A stretch of 64,000 bases of DNA from Helicobacter canis (GTDB lineage: Bacteria > Campylobacterota > Campylobacteria > Campylobacterales > Helicobacteraceae), in assembly GCF_008693005.1 (NCBI RefSeq), contig NZ_VXKE01000016.1, forward strand, positions 62,001 to 126,000, in the 5' to 3' direction. This document shows positions 6,924 through 15,609 of this stretch, one piece after another (within the stretch, counting starts at the first letter, position 1; every line of letters begins with the position of its first letter). The position numbers and the translations under genes were made by a program. Below the pieces are notes generated by a model. That model was not told the origin of the DNA and made no database searches. It worked only from the letters and a program-made list of their open reading frames with translations.

Positions 6924-9395
6924 ATGCAAAAGCTCACTATAGCCATTGATGGTATGTCTTGCGCTTCTTGTGCTAACTCCATCACCAAGCACCTAAAATC
7001 TAACGATCTCCTTACAGATATTCATATCAACCTAATCGCCAAAACCGCCACCCTAACCCTTAATGACTCCCAAAGCCTAGAGCCAATCTTTGCTGCTATC
7101 ACAAAGCTAGGCTATAAGCCAAGCCTACTCAAAGGCTCTTCTATGCCACTACAACGCCAGCACTTTAGCCTAAGTCTAGCCCCTGCACAGACTCTAGCAA
7201 AAGGAGCTGTCTTTAGCCAAATCCCAGCACAGCAATCTAAAGAGCTAGATTCTACCCTAGAATCCATATTTGAAAAGGTAGATTCTAGGGGGGGGAGTGC
7301 CACAAATGTAAGCGGGCTGACAAAGGATTCTAGGATTTGCGATGAGAAATCGGGGTTTTGCGAACGCGTGCAAGGGCGCATACTTGGGGTATGTAACCGC
7401 AGCCCGCGTGAAGTAATCCACGATTTATCGCGTAAAGCCGAATCCATTAGTGCAAAATATTTTCTCCATAAACATCGGGTGTTATTAAGCGGGGTTTGCG
7501 CACTTGTAGTGCTCTACCTTGCTATGACACCTATGCTGCTAGATTCTGCTCTTATCGCGCCATTTGATGATATGCGTGTGAATTTCTTCACCCAGCTTTT
7601 CTTAGCTCTTGCAAGTATGCATTTGGGGCGTGATTATTACTTCAAGGGCTTTAGGACACTGCTTGCCAAATCTCCCACAATGGACTCACTGATTGCCATA
7701 AGCACGACTGCCGCGCTTGTGTATAGTGTATATAATGCCTTGCTTGGGCACACACATTGGTATTTTGAGAGCATTTGTGTGATTTTGTTCTTTGTGCTTT
7801 TTGGCAAGGGTTTAGAGCAAAATGCCAAAGACACGACAAGCTCTGTAATACGCGCATTGCTTTTAGGTAATCTCTCGCAAGTGTTGCGCATAGATTCTAA
7901 GACAGAGTGTCAAATCTCCCCCCAAGAAATCCGCATAGGAGATAAGCTAAGGATTCTCCCTGCGCAGACAATCCCTGCAGATGGCATTGTCTATGATGGG
8001 GAAGGGGGTGTTGATGAGTCTATGCTTAGTGGCGAGGTGATCCCCGTTGAGAAAAGGGCAGGCGATAGAGTGTATGCCGGTAGTATCAATACCAATCGCG
8101 CCTTTGTTATGCAGGCTACTAGCACAAGCGAGCATAGCACGCTAAGCACGCTTGGTGCGCTTGTGCAAGAGGCGATGAGCTCTAAGCCATCGATCGCCAA
8201 GCTAGCAGATGTGATTGCGGCATATTTTGTCCCAGCAGTGATTGTGGTCGCTCTAGTGGCGTTTGGTATTTGGTGGGTGTGTGAGGGGCTGGACTTTGCC
8301 TTTGGTGTGTTTATTAGCGTGCTTGTGATTTCTTGTCCGTGCGCTTTGGGGCTGGCTACGCCTATGGCGGTGATGATAGGCACTGCGCTTGCTAATCGGC
8401 AAGGAGTCTTCATCAAGCAAGCACAGAGCTTTGAGAAGCTTGGCAAGATTAGTGATGTGGTGTTTGATAAAACAGGCACGCTCACGCAAGCTACTCTAAA
8501 AGTCGTAGCAGTCCAAAGTCTATGCGATCTTAGCGATAGGGAGATCCTAGCTCTAAGTGCTGGGCTAGAGAAGGGGAGTGAGCATATCATCGCCAAAGCC
8601 ATTATCCAAGAAGCCGCGCAGCAAGAGATTGAGCCAAGTGCGTTTAGGGAGTTTTGTGCGCGGGCTGGGTTTGGGATAGAGGCTCTAAAAGATGGCTGCA
8701 CTTACGCGCTAGGGAATCAGGCGATGTTTGCAGGGCAGATAGAAGCACCTACACAAGAGAGGCAAGAGGCATACATAGAAGTGCTACTGGGGAAAAAAGT
8801 GGATTCTAGCTATGAGCTTTTAGGCATAATCACGCTAGAAGATACCCTAAAGCCTAGGGCTAAAGAGCTACTACAAGTCCTAAAAGATAAAGGCTTAACA
8901 CTACATATCCTAAGTGGAGATACTGAAAAAAACACCAAGCGCATAGCGGAGTCTCTAGGGGTGTCGCGCTATTTGGCTGGCATTAAGCCAGAAGATAAGC
9001 TAGCCTATATACAAGAGCTTCAAAAGCAAGGCAAGGTCGTAATGATGATAGGCGATGGGCTCAATGATGTGGGCGCGCTAGCAGCAGCAGATGTCTCTCT
9101 AAGCTTTGCCAAAGCTAATGATGTAAGCAAAAACACCGCAGATATTATCATCTACCACAATGATATATCGCGCATACTTTTTGTAATGTCTCTCTCTAAG
9201 AAAGTCATACAAAATATCCGCGAGAATCTAGGCTTCGCGTTTGTTTATAATTGTATCTGCATACCGCTAGCGTGTGGTGTGCTCTACTACCCAGCACAGA
9301 TGTTGCTAAATCCAATGATCGCGGCATTTGCGATGAGTGCTAGTAGTATTTCTGTGGTGCTAAATAGCCAGCGACTTTGGAAGTTTAGATTCTAG
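6924..9395 (+). CDS. copA: Copper-exporting P1B-type ATPase
   Basis: Pumps Cu(I) out of the cytoplasm. Seen in 823 residues: an N-terminal heavy-metal domain with GMSCASC (C13, C16), the CPC metal site (471-473, in SCPCALGLATP), the phosphorylation motif DKTGTLT (D515) and GDGLNDVGALAAADV (from about 710). The usual SEHP motif of the nucleotide domain reads SEHI at about residue 553. Between the metal domain and the first membrane helix lies a long linker, residues about 75-175, carrying a G8 tract and repeat-derived sequence; the rest is standard. The ATG at 6924 has AAAGGA six bases upstream and is preferred to the ATG at 6903. Confidence 0.93.
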   Translation: MQKLTIAIDGMSCASCANSITKHLKSNDLLTDIHINLIAKTATLTLNDSQSLEPIFAAITKLGYKPSLLKGSSMPLQRQHFSLSLAPAQTLAKGAVFSQIPAQQSKELDSTLESIFEKVDSRGGSATNVSGLTKDSRICDEKSGFCERVQGRILGVCNRSPREVIHDLSRKAESISAKYFLHKHRVLLSGVCALVVLYLAMTPMLLDSALIAPFDDMRVNFFTQLFLALASMHLGRDYYFKGFRTLLAKSPTMDSLIAISTTAALVYSVYNALLGHTHWYFESICVILFFVLFGKGLEQNAKDTTSSVIRALLLGNLSQVLRIDSKTECQISPQEIRIGDKLRILPAQTIPADGIVYDGEGGVDESMLSGEVIPVEKRAGDRVYAGSINTNRAFVMQATSTSEHSTLSTLGALVQEAMSSKPSIAKLADVIAAYFVPAVIVVALVAFGIWWVCEGLDFAFGVFISVLVISCPCALGLATPMAVMIGTALANRQGVFIKQAQSFEKLGKISDVVFDKTGTLTQATLKVVAVQSLCDLSDREILALSAGLEKGSEHIIAKAIIQEAAQQEIEPSAFREFCARAGFGIEALKDGCTYALGNQAMFAGQIEAPTQERQEAYIEVLLGKKVDSSYELLGIITLEDTLKPRAKELLQVLKDKGLTLHILSGDTEKNTKRIAESLGVSRYLAGIKPEDKLAYIQELQKQGKVVMMIGDGLNDVGALAAADVSLSFAKANDVSKNTADIIIYHNDISRILFVMSLSKKVIQNIRENLGFAFVYNCICIPLACGVLYYPAQMLLNPMIAAFAMSASSISVVLNSQRLWKFRF
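7240..7450 (+). repeat. In-frame insert in the copA linker, rich in dispersed motifs
   Basis: This stretch of copA contains three GATTCTAG/CTAGAATC copies (near 7258, 7281 and 7328), the G8 tract, and a Cys/Arg-rich peptide (CERVQGRILGVCNRSPRE) unlike CopA homologues or the neighbouring protein sequence. It stays in frame. It looks like an inserted repeat element tolerated in a flexible linker. No second copy of its central part was found in the window by eye. Confidence 0.5.
7288..7295 (+). repeat. G8 homopolymer inside copA
   Basis: Eight consecutive G bases directly follow GATTCTA, so the last G of the motif is the first of the tract. The reading frame is intact at this length. G tracts of this size are known contingency loci in Campylobacter and Helicobacter. 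Loss or gain of one base would truncate CopA before its membrane domain. Confidence 0.8.
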
Positions 9396-9400
9396 CGCAC

Positions 9401-9466
9401 AGATTACTATGATGAGAAAAGCCGTTGTTTTGTCATTATCAAGCACCACAGAAACGGCGGTAATCT
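9401..9466 (+). other. Nested inverted repeats between copA and aroB
   Basis: AGATTAC (9401-9407) pairs with GTAATCT (9460-9466), and inside it GCCGTT (9421-9426) pairs with AACGGC (9453-9458). This gives a two-level stem with an asymmetric internal loop and a 26-base apical loop. No U-run follows. It may be the end of the copA transcript or a structured leader of aroB. A possible -10 (TATACT, 9524-9529) for aroB follows. Confidence 0.4.
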
Positions 9467-9565
9467 ACAAATAAACAAAGAAACAAAGAAAACCCCAGAG
9501 CCTAAACTTCCCCTTAAGGCAAATATACTACAATCGCTCCCAAGTCTTACTCTTAAGGAAGCATT

Positions 9566-10639
9566 ATGCCCACTCTTACTATCCAAACTTTAAGCACTTC
9601 TTATCCTGTGGTAATTGATGAGTTTTTACACAACGACACTTGCATAATCTCCCAGAGCAAAGCTCTCATTGTTAGCAACCCAAAAGTCGCTGGACTCTAT
9701 CTCCATAAAGTGCTGCCAAAGATACAAGCGCAAGAAGTGTTTGTCTGTATCGTGCCAGATGGTGAAGAGCATAAAAATATGCAGAGTATCGAGCAGATTT
9801 TGCAGTGTGCCTTTGCCAATCGCTTGGATAGAAAATCGCTAATGATAGCCCTTGGCGGCGGGGTGATAAGCGATATGGTGGGCTTTGCTAGTGGGATCTT
9901 TGAGAGAGGGATTAGCTATGTCTCAATCCCTACAACCCTGCTCGCACAAGTTGATGCATCTGTGGGCGGCAAATGCGGAGTCAATAACGCCTATGGCAAA
10001 AATCTCATAGGGCTTTTCCACCAGCCAAGTGCTGTCTATATTGATAAAGAATTCTTGCGCACACTCTCTACGCGTGAGATTAAAGCTGGGCTAGCAGAAG
10101 TGCTAAAAATCTTTGTCTGCTTTGATGAGCAGGCTTTCACAAAGCTAGAGATGCTAGAGTCCCCAGAATCTAAAGATGCGTTTTTGGATTCTAGCGCGCT
10201 TTTACCCCTTATCCAAAGATCCATAGAGATTAAAGCCAAAGTCGTGGAGCAAGATGAGAGAGAGAGCGGTATCCGCGCCGCGCTTAATTATGGGCATACT
10301 TTCGCGCATATTATTGAGATGCAAACACACTATAAACGCTTCTTACACGGGCAAGCAGTAGCCATAGGGATAGCTATGGCAAACACCCTAGCCCAGCAGC
10401 TTGGGAGTCTAAGTGCGGCAGAGTCTAAGCGTATTAGCACGCTACTTGCGCGATTTGGCTTAGATGAGAGCTATCATATCGATGATATAGAAGCGTTCTA
10501 TCAAGCATTTTTCTTGGATAAAAAATCACACAGCAACAAGCTTTGCTTTATCCTGCCTGAAGGCATTGGCGGCTTTAGCCTGCGCGATGATATAAGCAAG
10601 GAGCAGATTATCGCCTGCTTGCAGCACTATGCGCGCTAG
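9566..10639 (+). CDS. aroB: 3-dehydroquinate synthase
   Basis: Second step of the shikimate pathway: DAHP to 3-dehydroquinate, using NAD and a divalent metal, in the cytoplasm. Seen in 357 residues: NAD-binding GGGVISDMVGFASG, the conserved IPTTLLAQVDASVGGKCGVN, the metal ligand region (GLAEVLK) and LNYGHTFAH with the second and third His ligands. Length is normal. AAGGA lies seven bases before the ATG. A short DSS insert (AFLDSSALL) coincides with a dispersed-motif copy. It converges on the ATP-grasp gene with only 17 bases between the stops. Confidence 0.95.
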   Translation: MPTLTIQTLSTSYPVVIDEFLHNDTCIISQSKALIVSNPKVAGLYLHKVLPKIQAQEVFVCIVPDGEEHKNMQSIEQILQCAFANRLDRKSLMIALGGGVISDMVGFASGIFERGISYVSIPTTLLAQVDASVGGKCGVNNAYGKNLIGLFHQPSAVYIDKEFLRTLSTREIKAGLAEVLKIFVCFDEQAFTKLEMLESPESKDAFLDSSALLPLIQRSIEIKAKVVEQDERESGIRAALNYGHTFAHIIEMQTHYKRFLHGQAVAIGIAMANTLAQQLGSLSAAESKRISTLLARFGLDESYHIDDIEAFYQAFFLDKKSHSNKLCFILPEGIGGFSLRDDISKEQIIACLQHYAR

Positions 10640-10665
10640 ATTCTAGCTCGCTAGACCTAGAATCT
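10638..10665. terminator. Possible bidirectional terminator made of two motif copies
   Basis: AGATTCTAG (10638-10646) and CTAGAATCT (10657-10665) form a perfect 9-bp stem with a 10-base loop between the convergent stops of aroB and the ATP-grasp gene. It is followed by AAAATCTAG on the plus strand. The position fits a shared terminator; the weak T-run makes it tentative. Confidence 0.45.
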
Positions 10666-11826
10666 AAAATCTAGCATACGCGTAAGGATTGTGTCGGTGA
10701 AATCGCCAAAGAGCGGGGCGTTGCAAAACTGCAGGCTCTCACAAGTTGGGCAGTCAAGATTTAGCTCTATCATCACAGGCTCACCATTTTCATCAATAGT
10801 AAAATCCCAGCCGATAATCCCAAAGTGCGGCACAGCTAGGTGCATAGATTTCGCCATAGCCACGACTTTGTCAAAATGCGGAATCTGCACCCCACAAACT
10901 CTCGCACCACTTGGCAGAGCTTTAGCCTGCTTGCCTTTGCCTTGCACGATGAAATCCCTTGCCACGCCATTTTCATCAATGCCGACTTTATAAAACTCTC
11001 CATCATTTGAAGCCACGCCCCCAGCTCCAATATACAGCACCGCGCTAAGTAGCACACATTTGTTTTGATAGAGCAAAGTAACGATTCTAAAAGTATTGAC
11101 AGAGTTTGGCTGCAAATCGCGCAAAAATTGGTGCTGATTGATGACTTCTTGGATAGCAATGTCGCCTGTATAGTCTGCTAGCACCTGCGCGATGTCTTGT
11201 CTCCTAGAATCCACTATTACAATCCCGCTGCCTAGCCCTGTGGCATGCATTTCTGTGGGCTTTATTAGCACGCGATCATAGTCTTTGAGCAATGCTAAAG
11301 TGGATTCTAGGCTTTGGGGTGTGTGGCTGCGCTCTTGCGTGGGGCGGTAGTAGCTGCCTTTTATGCGCTTGGCTATCGTGCGTGGCGTGGGGAAATGGGA
11401 GAAAAGCACATCGTAGTAGTTTTTATCGCTAAAGGCGGCTTGGTAGGATTTGGGATTGAAGTAGGGGAGCAAGTCTTGGTAGTAGAAGTGATTGTCTAGG
11501 TAGGCGACATCTAGGGGGTGGTGGGGATTTATGCTGTGGTAGATTGTATGCCAGCTTAGTAGCTCTTTTATGCGCTCTTGTAAGCTATTTCGCGCGAAGC
11601 CACGAGAGAGAGAGAGAGAGAGAGAGAGTAAAGGCGTCCAGTATTCTACAACCTGCTTGGCGTGTGCTTGGGGGAGGGGCTTTAGCTGATTGTGGGAGTC
11701 AAGGTAGCGCAGGTAGCTAGCGGTTTTTTCACGGAAGTAGATTCTAGCTCCTTGATAGTCTTTGCGTGCTTTTAGCCCATAGAGTGCGGATTTGAGATAG
11801 GATTTGAGAGAAGTTTTGATACTCAT
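10657..11826 (-). CDS. ATP-grasp family protein (sugar-transfer-associated type), possibly phase-variable
   Basis: 389 residues. The C-terminal two thirds have the ATP-grasp layout seen in proteins encoded near surface-polysaccharide genes (ATPgrasp_ST type): DRVLIKPTEMHATGLGSG for the nucleotide-binding strand-loop, then IAIQEVINQH, SVNTFRIVTLL, IGWDFTIDENGEPVMIELNLDCP with the metal-binding Glu/Asn pair. It probably ligates an amino acid or similar group to a carboxylate; the substrate is unknown. The N-terminal third contains (Leu-Ser)4 encoded by a (GA)12 tract at 11604-11628; a two-base slip would abolish the protein. AAAGGA precedes the ATG by six bases. No glycan operon flanks it: aroB converges and an outer-membrane-like gene is upstream. 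Confidence 0.75.
   Translation of the reverse strand: MSIKTSLKSYLKSALYGLKARKDYQGARIYFREKTASYLRYLDSHNQLKPLPQAHAKQVVEYWTPLLSLSLSLSRGFARNSLQERIKELLSWHTIYHSINPHHPLDVAYLDNHFYYQDLLPYFNPKSYQAAFSDKNYYDVLFSHFPTPRTIAKRIKGSYYRPTQERSHTPQSLESTLALLKDYDRVLIKPTEMHATGLGSGIVIVDSRRQDIAQVLADYTGDIAIQEVINQHQFLRDLQPNSVNTFRIVTLLYQNKCVLLSAVLYIGAGGVASNDGEFYKVGIDENGVARDFIVQGKGKQAKALPSGARVCGVQIPHFDKVVAMAKSMHLAVPHFGIIGWDFTIDENGEPVMIELNLDCPTCESLQFCNAPLFGDFTDTILTRMLDFRF
11604..11628 (-). repeat. (GA)12 dinucleotide tract inside the ATP-grasp gene
   Basis: Twenty-five bases of alternating GA on the plus strand, (GA)12 plus one G, encode Leu-Ser repeats on the minus strand. At this length the gene is in frame (ON). Gains or losses of one or two units change the frame. 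This is the strongest candidate contingency locus of the window. Confidence 0.9.
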
Positions 11827-11864
11827 TTGTGTCCTTTGTGTGAGATAGTGGAGTGGGTATTGTA

Positions 11865-11928
11865 GCAGAATCTAGCGCGCAAGTAGATTCTGCAGGCATA
11901 CCTGATTGCAATGCAAAGATTCTGCTAC
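11865..11928. other. Overlapping inverted repeats upstream of the ATP-grasp gene
   Basis: GCAGAATCTA (11865-11874) pairs with TAGATTCTGC (11884-11893), loop nine bases. GTAGCAGAATCT, beginning at about 11862, can pair alternatively with AGATTCTGCTAC (11917-11928). The two pairings are mutually exclusive. They lie between the end of the outer-membrane-like gene and the start of the ATP-grasp gene, so they could terminate the former or attenuate the latter. A further motif copy starts near 11932. Confidence 0.45.
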
Positions 11929-11978
11929 CGCCTAGAATCTAAGCGAGCTAGCGTAGGATTCTAAGACTTGGGCAGAAT

Positions 11979-12647
11979 CTAAAGGATTGTAAAAACAAGC
12001 TGAATACTTTGTGTGATAGGCTCAAAATGCGCATTGCTAGGATAGAAGCTAATGCGATAAAGCAGCTCGGCATTAAGCGGAAACCACTTAAAAAGCGCGA
12101 GTCCGCCCTCTACATATCCGCCTACGCTTTGCGCATACGCATTGCTTTGCACACTTAAACCCCCACCTAGCACAAAAGAAAATGGCGTGGGATAGCCATC
12201 TGGCTTGCCCTCGCAGTCTTTATGCGTTTGGAGTGCGCCACTTGCGCGGTGGTAGGGATTGGGGAAGGGGTGGAGATACAAAAGCCCACCGATGTAGTGG
12301 GTGTTGCGATGAAGCTTGGGCGAGTGGCTAAAGAGATAGCGCACTCTCCAGCCATAATCAAGCTCTCTATCATCTTCTGGATTCATATACATTACCCCAG
12401 CACTAGCACCCACAATTGGTGTGGTCGCTGCGGTGCGCGCTTGGTTTTGTGCGCTAGAATCTAGCGCGTTAAAATCCGCGCCCACGCCTGCGTGCAAGGA
12501 GAGGATTTGCATAAGTGTCCCGCCCCAAAACTTTAGCTGCTCGGATTGGGATTGACAAAGTGGGATAGCAAAAAGTGTGGGTGAGATAAGGACTAGGAGC
12601 AAGGCGAGCCTAGCTCCTAGAGAGCGCAAAGAGTCAAAAAGCCGCAT
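11979..12647 (-). CDS. Small outer-membrane beta-barrel-like protein
   Basis: Not recognised as a named family. 222 residues with a signal peptide (RLALLLVLISPTLFA, cleavage near residue 27), then alternating Gly/aromatic strands (GYPTPFSFVLGGGLSV, GGYVEGGLALFKWFPLNAELLYRISFY) and a hydrophobic terminal strand SIQLVFTIL, which fits a small Helicobacter outer-membrane barrel. It starts 18 bases after the fumC stop without a clear ribosome-binding site, so it is probably cotranscribed with fumC. One LDSS motif copy sits in an early loop. Two cysteines suggest one disulphide. Confidence 0.65.
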   Translation of the reverse strand: MRLFDSLRSLGARLALLLVLISPTLFAIPLCQSQSEQLKFWGGTLMQILSLHAGVGADFNALDSSAQNQARTAATTPIVGASAGVMYMNPEDDRELDYGWRVRYLFSHSPKLHRNTHYIGGLLYLHPFPNPYHRASGALQTHKDCEGKPDGYPTPFSFVLGGGLSVQSNAYAQSVGGYVEGGLALFKWFPLNAELLYRISFYPSNAHFEPITQSIQLVFTIL

Positions 12648-12665
12648 AAATAGCAGAAATACGGC

Positions 12666-14057
12666 TTATGCTTTAGGCTTAATCATATTTTCTGGGACGA
12701 CAAATTTATCAAAATCCTCCGCGCTGACAAGTCCTAGCTCTAGGGCGGACTCTTTTAGGGAGATATTTTTCTTATGCGCATTTTTAGCGACTTTGGCGGC
12801 GTTTTCATAGCCGATGTGAGGATTGAGCGCAGTTACTAGCATTAGAGAGTTGTGCAAGTTGTGCGCGATTTTTTCTCTATTTGGCTCAATGCCTACTGCG
12901 CAGTGGATATTAAATGAGTGCATTGCATCAGCTAGCAAATCAAGGCTTTGCAAGAAGTTATAAATAATCACTGGCTTAAAGACATTAAGCTCGAAGTTTC
13001 CTTGTGAAGCTGCAAAGCCAATTGCCGCATCATTACCCATAACTTGCACTGCCACCATTGTTAGAGCTTCGCATTGTGTGGGATTGACCTTGCCGGGCAT
13101 TATGGAGCTTCCGGGCTCGTTTTCTGGGATTAGTAGCTCACCTAGCCCACATCTAGGACCGCTTGCTAGCCAGCGGACATCATTGGCGATTTTCATAAGG
13201 TTTGCCGCTAGGGCTTTTAGCGCGCCGTGTGCGAAAGTGATGGCATCGTGGCTTGTTAGCGCGTGGAATTTATTGGGGCTTGAGACAAACTTCACGCCTG
13301 TGAAGTTTGTAAGCTCTGCGCTTACCTTTTCACTAAGCTCTGGGTGTGCATTTAGCCCTGTGCCTACCGCTGTGCCGCCGATAGCAAGCTCTCTTAGCGT
13401 AGGCAAGGAAGCGATGATTTGCTCTTTAGAGTGTTCAAGCATTGAGAGATAGCCGCTAAACTCCTGCCCAAGTGTGAGAGGGGTGGCATCTTGGAGATGT
13501 GTGCGCCCAATTTTTACGATAGAGTCAAACTCTTTGACCTTTTTGGCAAAAGTGCTTTTAAGCTCTTCTAGGGCTGGGAGCAGCTTCTTTTCTAGCTGGA
13601 TTACAGAGACGATGCTCATCGCCGTGGGGAAGGTGTCATTAGAGCTTTGGCTCATATTGACATCATCATTTGGGTGGATTTTTTTCTCCTTGCGGAAGTC
13701 TGCGCCTAGAATCTCGCTAGCGCGATTGGCGATGACTTCATTCATATTCATATTGCTTTGCGTGCCAGAGCCTGTCTGCCAAATAGCTAGAGGGAAGTTG
13801 TCATCAAATTTACCTGCGATGATCTCATCGCACGCTTGCACGATGGCGTTTTTCTTTTCGCTATTTAGCTTGCCTAGATTGTTATTCACCACTGCAAGTG
13901 ATCGCTTAAGCTTTGCAAAGCTATAAATCAGCTCTTTTGGCATTTTTTCTACGCCGATTTTGAAGTTTTCAAAGCTTCGCTCCGTTTGTGCTCCCCAATA
14001 CTTGTCATTAGGCACTTTCACTTCACCCATTGTGTCGTGTTCAATACGAAATTCCAT
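12666..14057 (-). CDS. fumC: Fumarate hydratase, class II
   Basis: Interconverts fumarate and malate; oxygen-stable, cytoplasmic. 463 residues with the superfamily signature [11 protein letters not shown] at about residue 315, [18 protein letters not shown] and [20 protein letters not shown]. The ATG at 14057 has AAGGAG six bases upstream and is preferred to the in-frame TTG at 14063. It works with Mqo, encoded at 36.9 kb, and PEP carboxylase at 46-49 kb in C4-acid metabolism. It is divergent from the MATE exporter gene. Confidence 0.96.
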   Translation of the reverse strand: MEFRIEHDTMGEVKVPNDKYWGAQTERSFENFKIGVEKMPKELIYSFAKLKRSLAVVNNNLGKLNSEKKNAIVQACDEIIAGKFDDNFPLAIWQTGSGTQSNMNMNEVIANRASEILGADFRKEKKIHPNDDVNMSQSSNDTFPTAMSIVSVIQLEKKLLPALEELKSTFAKKVKEFDSIVKIGRTHLQDATPLTLGQEFSGYLSMLEHSKEQIIASLPTLRELAIGGTAVGTGLNAHPELSEKVSAELTNFTGVKFVSSPNKFHALTSHDAITFAHGALKALAANLMKIANDVRWLASGPRCGLGELLIPENEPGSSIMPGKVNPTQCEALTMVAVQVMGNDAAIGFAASQGNFELNVFKPVIIYNFLQSLDLLADAMHSFNIHCAVGIEPNREKIAHNLHNSLMLVTALNPHIGYENAAKVAKNAHKKNISLKESALELGLVSAEDFDKFVVPENMIKPKA

Positions 14058-14147
14058 AACCAACTCCTTATGTTTAAGATGTAGGGATAGTGTAGGGCAT
14101 TTTGCGTAAGATTTTACTTAAATGGCGCAAATATTGGGCGTTTGTGG

Positions 14148-14178
14148 TTGGCAAGCATTAACTCGCCACTGCTACAAT
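14148..14178 (+). promoter_or_regulatory. Candidate promoter for the MATE-HAD pair
   Basis: TTGGCA (14148-14153) and TACAAT (14173-14178) are 19 bases apart, slightly long for a sigma-70-type promoter. A start near 14185 supports the MATE start codon at 14212 rather than the longer frame beginning at 14122. Confidence 0.4.
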
Positions 14179-14211
14179 GCGCGATTATTTTGTGTAATCT
14201 GTGGGTGGATA

Positions 14212-15609
14212 ATGATTGCTACAAGCTTGGATCTTAAAAAAGATTCTATCATCAAGCTATTTTTCTACTATTTTATCCCTGCTCTTTGTGCGATGCTAGC
14301 CCTCTCTACCTACTCCACGATTGATGGGATCTTCGTGGGGCAAAAGATTGGCACAGATGGCTTGGCGGCTATCGGGGCGTGCTGGGCGGTGTTCCCTGCG
14401 TGTATTGCGTATGAGCTGCTCTTTGGCTTTGGTGGGGCGGCGATTGTGTCGTATTTTTTAGGAAGTGATCGTGCGGCTAGGGCTAGGCTGGTGTTTAGCT
14501 CGATTTTTTATTTTGTGGTGATTAGCTCGGTTGCCATTGGGGTGCTGGGCTTTGTGCTTGTCGATGAGATTTTAGGCTTCCTTACGCGTGGTAAAAATAT
14601 TTCTAGTGAGATTTACGCGCTAGCTAGAATCTATCTGCAAATCACCTTTCTTGGTATGCCCTTTTTGATCTTGCATCCATTGAGCGATATTTTTGTCGTC
14701 AATGATAAGCGACCGCTTCTTGGTATGTTTGCGATGATTTTGGGATCGGTGAGTAATATCGCGCTGAATTATGTGTTTTTGTTTGTGCTTGATATGGGGA
14801 TTGAAGGCAGTGCGCTTGCGACTATTTTGGCGCATTTTATAGGATTTAGCGTGCTGCTTGGGCATTTTGTGCGCAAAAGGGGGGCATTATTTTTTATCCC
14901 TAGATTTTCCTTCGCTGCGGTTATTTCTTCGGCTAAGAGTGGCTTGCCAGAGAGTATATCCGAGCTTTCAGCGGCTATTATGATGGTGCTTTATAATGGC
15001 GCGCTTTTAAGCATAGCTGGGAGCGTGGGGCTGGCGGTGTATAGCGTGGTGCTGTATTGTGGGATTGTGTTTTTTACCATTTTGCTCTCTGTCTCGCAAG
15101 CTTTGCAGCCTATTGCTAGCTTTAATTATGGGGCTGGGAATTTCGCTAGGCTGCGCTACGCGCTAGGATTTTCGCTTATTGTGGTGGTGGCTATCGGGCT
15201 TATGCTGTATGGGGTGTTTTATGCTTTCGCGCCGTATTTTGTGGGGTTTTTTGTGGATTCTAGCGATGAGGTGGCGGCTCTAAGCGTGAAGGCTATGGAT
15301 ATTTACTACATCGGCTATGTGCTGCTAGGCGTGAATATGGCGTGCGCGATTTTCTTGCAGTCTATCCAGCGCACGATTAGCTCTATCATCATTACTATTT
15401 GTTATACATTTTTGTTTATCGCGCTGCTTTTGCCGCCTTTGAGCGAGAGCTATGGGCTAGATGGAGCGTTTGCTAGCTATCCTGTGGCGCAGGGCTGCGC
15501 GCTACTTGTAGCCGCGCTTGTTATGGGCTATGAGCTACGCTATGGCATTTTATCTGGTAATGCCCCAAGTGGCAGGACATTGTGGAAAAGGAGAAAACAT
15601 CGTGTTTAG
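14212..15609 (+). CDS. MATE-family multidrug/cation efflux transporter
   Basis: Twelve-helix antiporter of the MATE family, probably exporting cationic compounds with H+ or Na+. 465 residues, a normal length. Seen: an N-terminal LFFYYFIPALCAMLALSTYSTIDGIFVGQKIGTDGLAAIG that matches MATE helices 1-2, with repeated hydrophobic segments throughout and pseudo-twofold symmetry. The start ATG has GGTGG just upstream. The stop overlaps the next gene by eight bases. The substrate cannot be told from sequence. Confidence 0.9.
   Translation: MIATSLDLKKDSIIKLFFYYFIPALCAMLALSTYSTIDGIFVGQKIGTDGLAAIGACWAVFPACIAYELLFGFGGAAIVSYFLGSDRAARARLVFSSIFYFVVISSVAIGVLGFVLVDEILGFLTRGKNISSEIYALARIYLQITFLGMPFLILHPLSDIFVVNDKRPLLGMFAMILGSVSNIALNYVFLFVLDMGIEGSALATILAHFIGFSVLLGHFVRKRGALFFIPRFSFAAVISSAKSGLPESISELSAAIMMVLYNGALLSIAGSVGLAVYSVVLYCGIVFFTILLSVSQALQPIASFNYGAGNFARLRYALGFSLIVVVAIGLMLYGVFYAFAPYFVGFFVDSSDEVAALSVKAMDIYYIGYVLLGVNMACAIFLQSIQRTISSIIITICYTFLFIALLLPPLSESYGLDGAFASYPVAQGCALLVAALVMGYELRYGILSGNAPSGRTLWKRRKHRV

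Noticed and set aside
7991..8701. Long open frame on the minus strand inside copA (236 codons)
   Set aside because: Its translation is low-complexity Ser/Ala/Thr, antisense to conserved CopA motifs, with no ribosome-binding site. It is a shadow of the codon use of copA.
14122..14211. Longer N-terminus of the MATE protein from 14122
   Set aside because: The extra 30 residues precede the conserved first helix and overlap the predicted promoter at 14148-14178.
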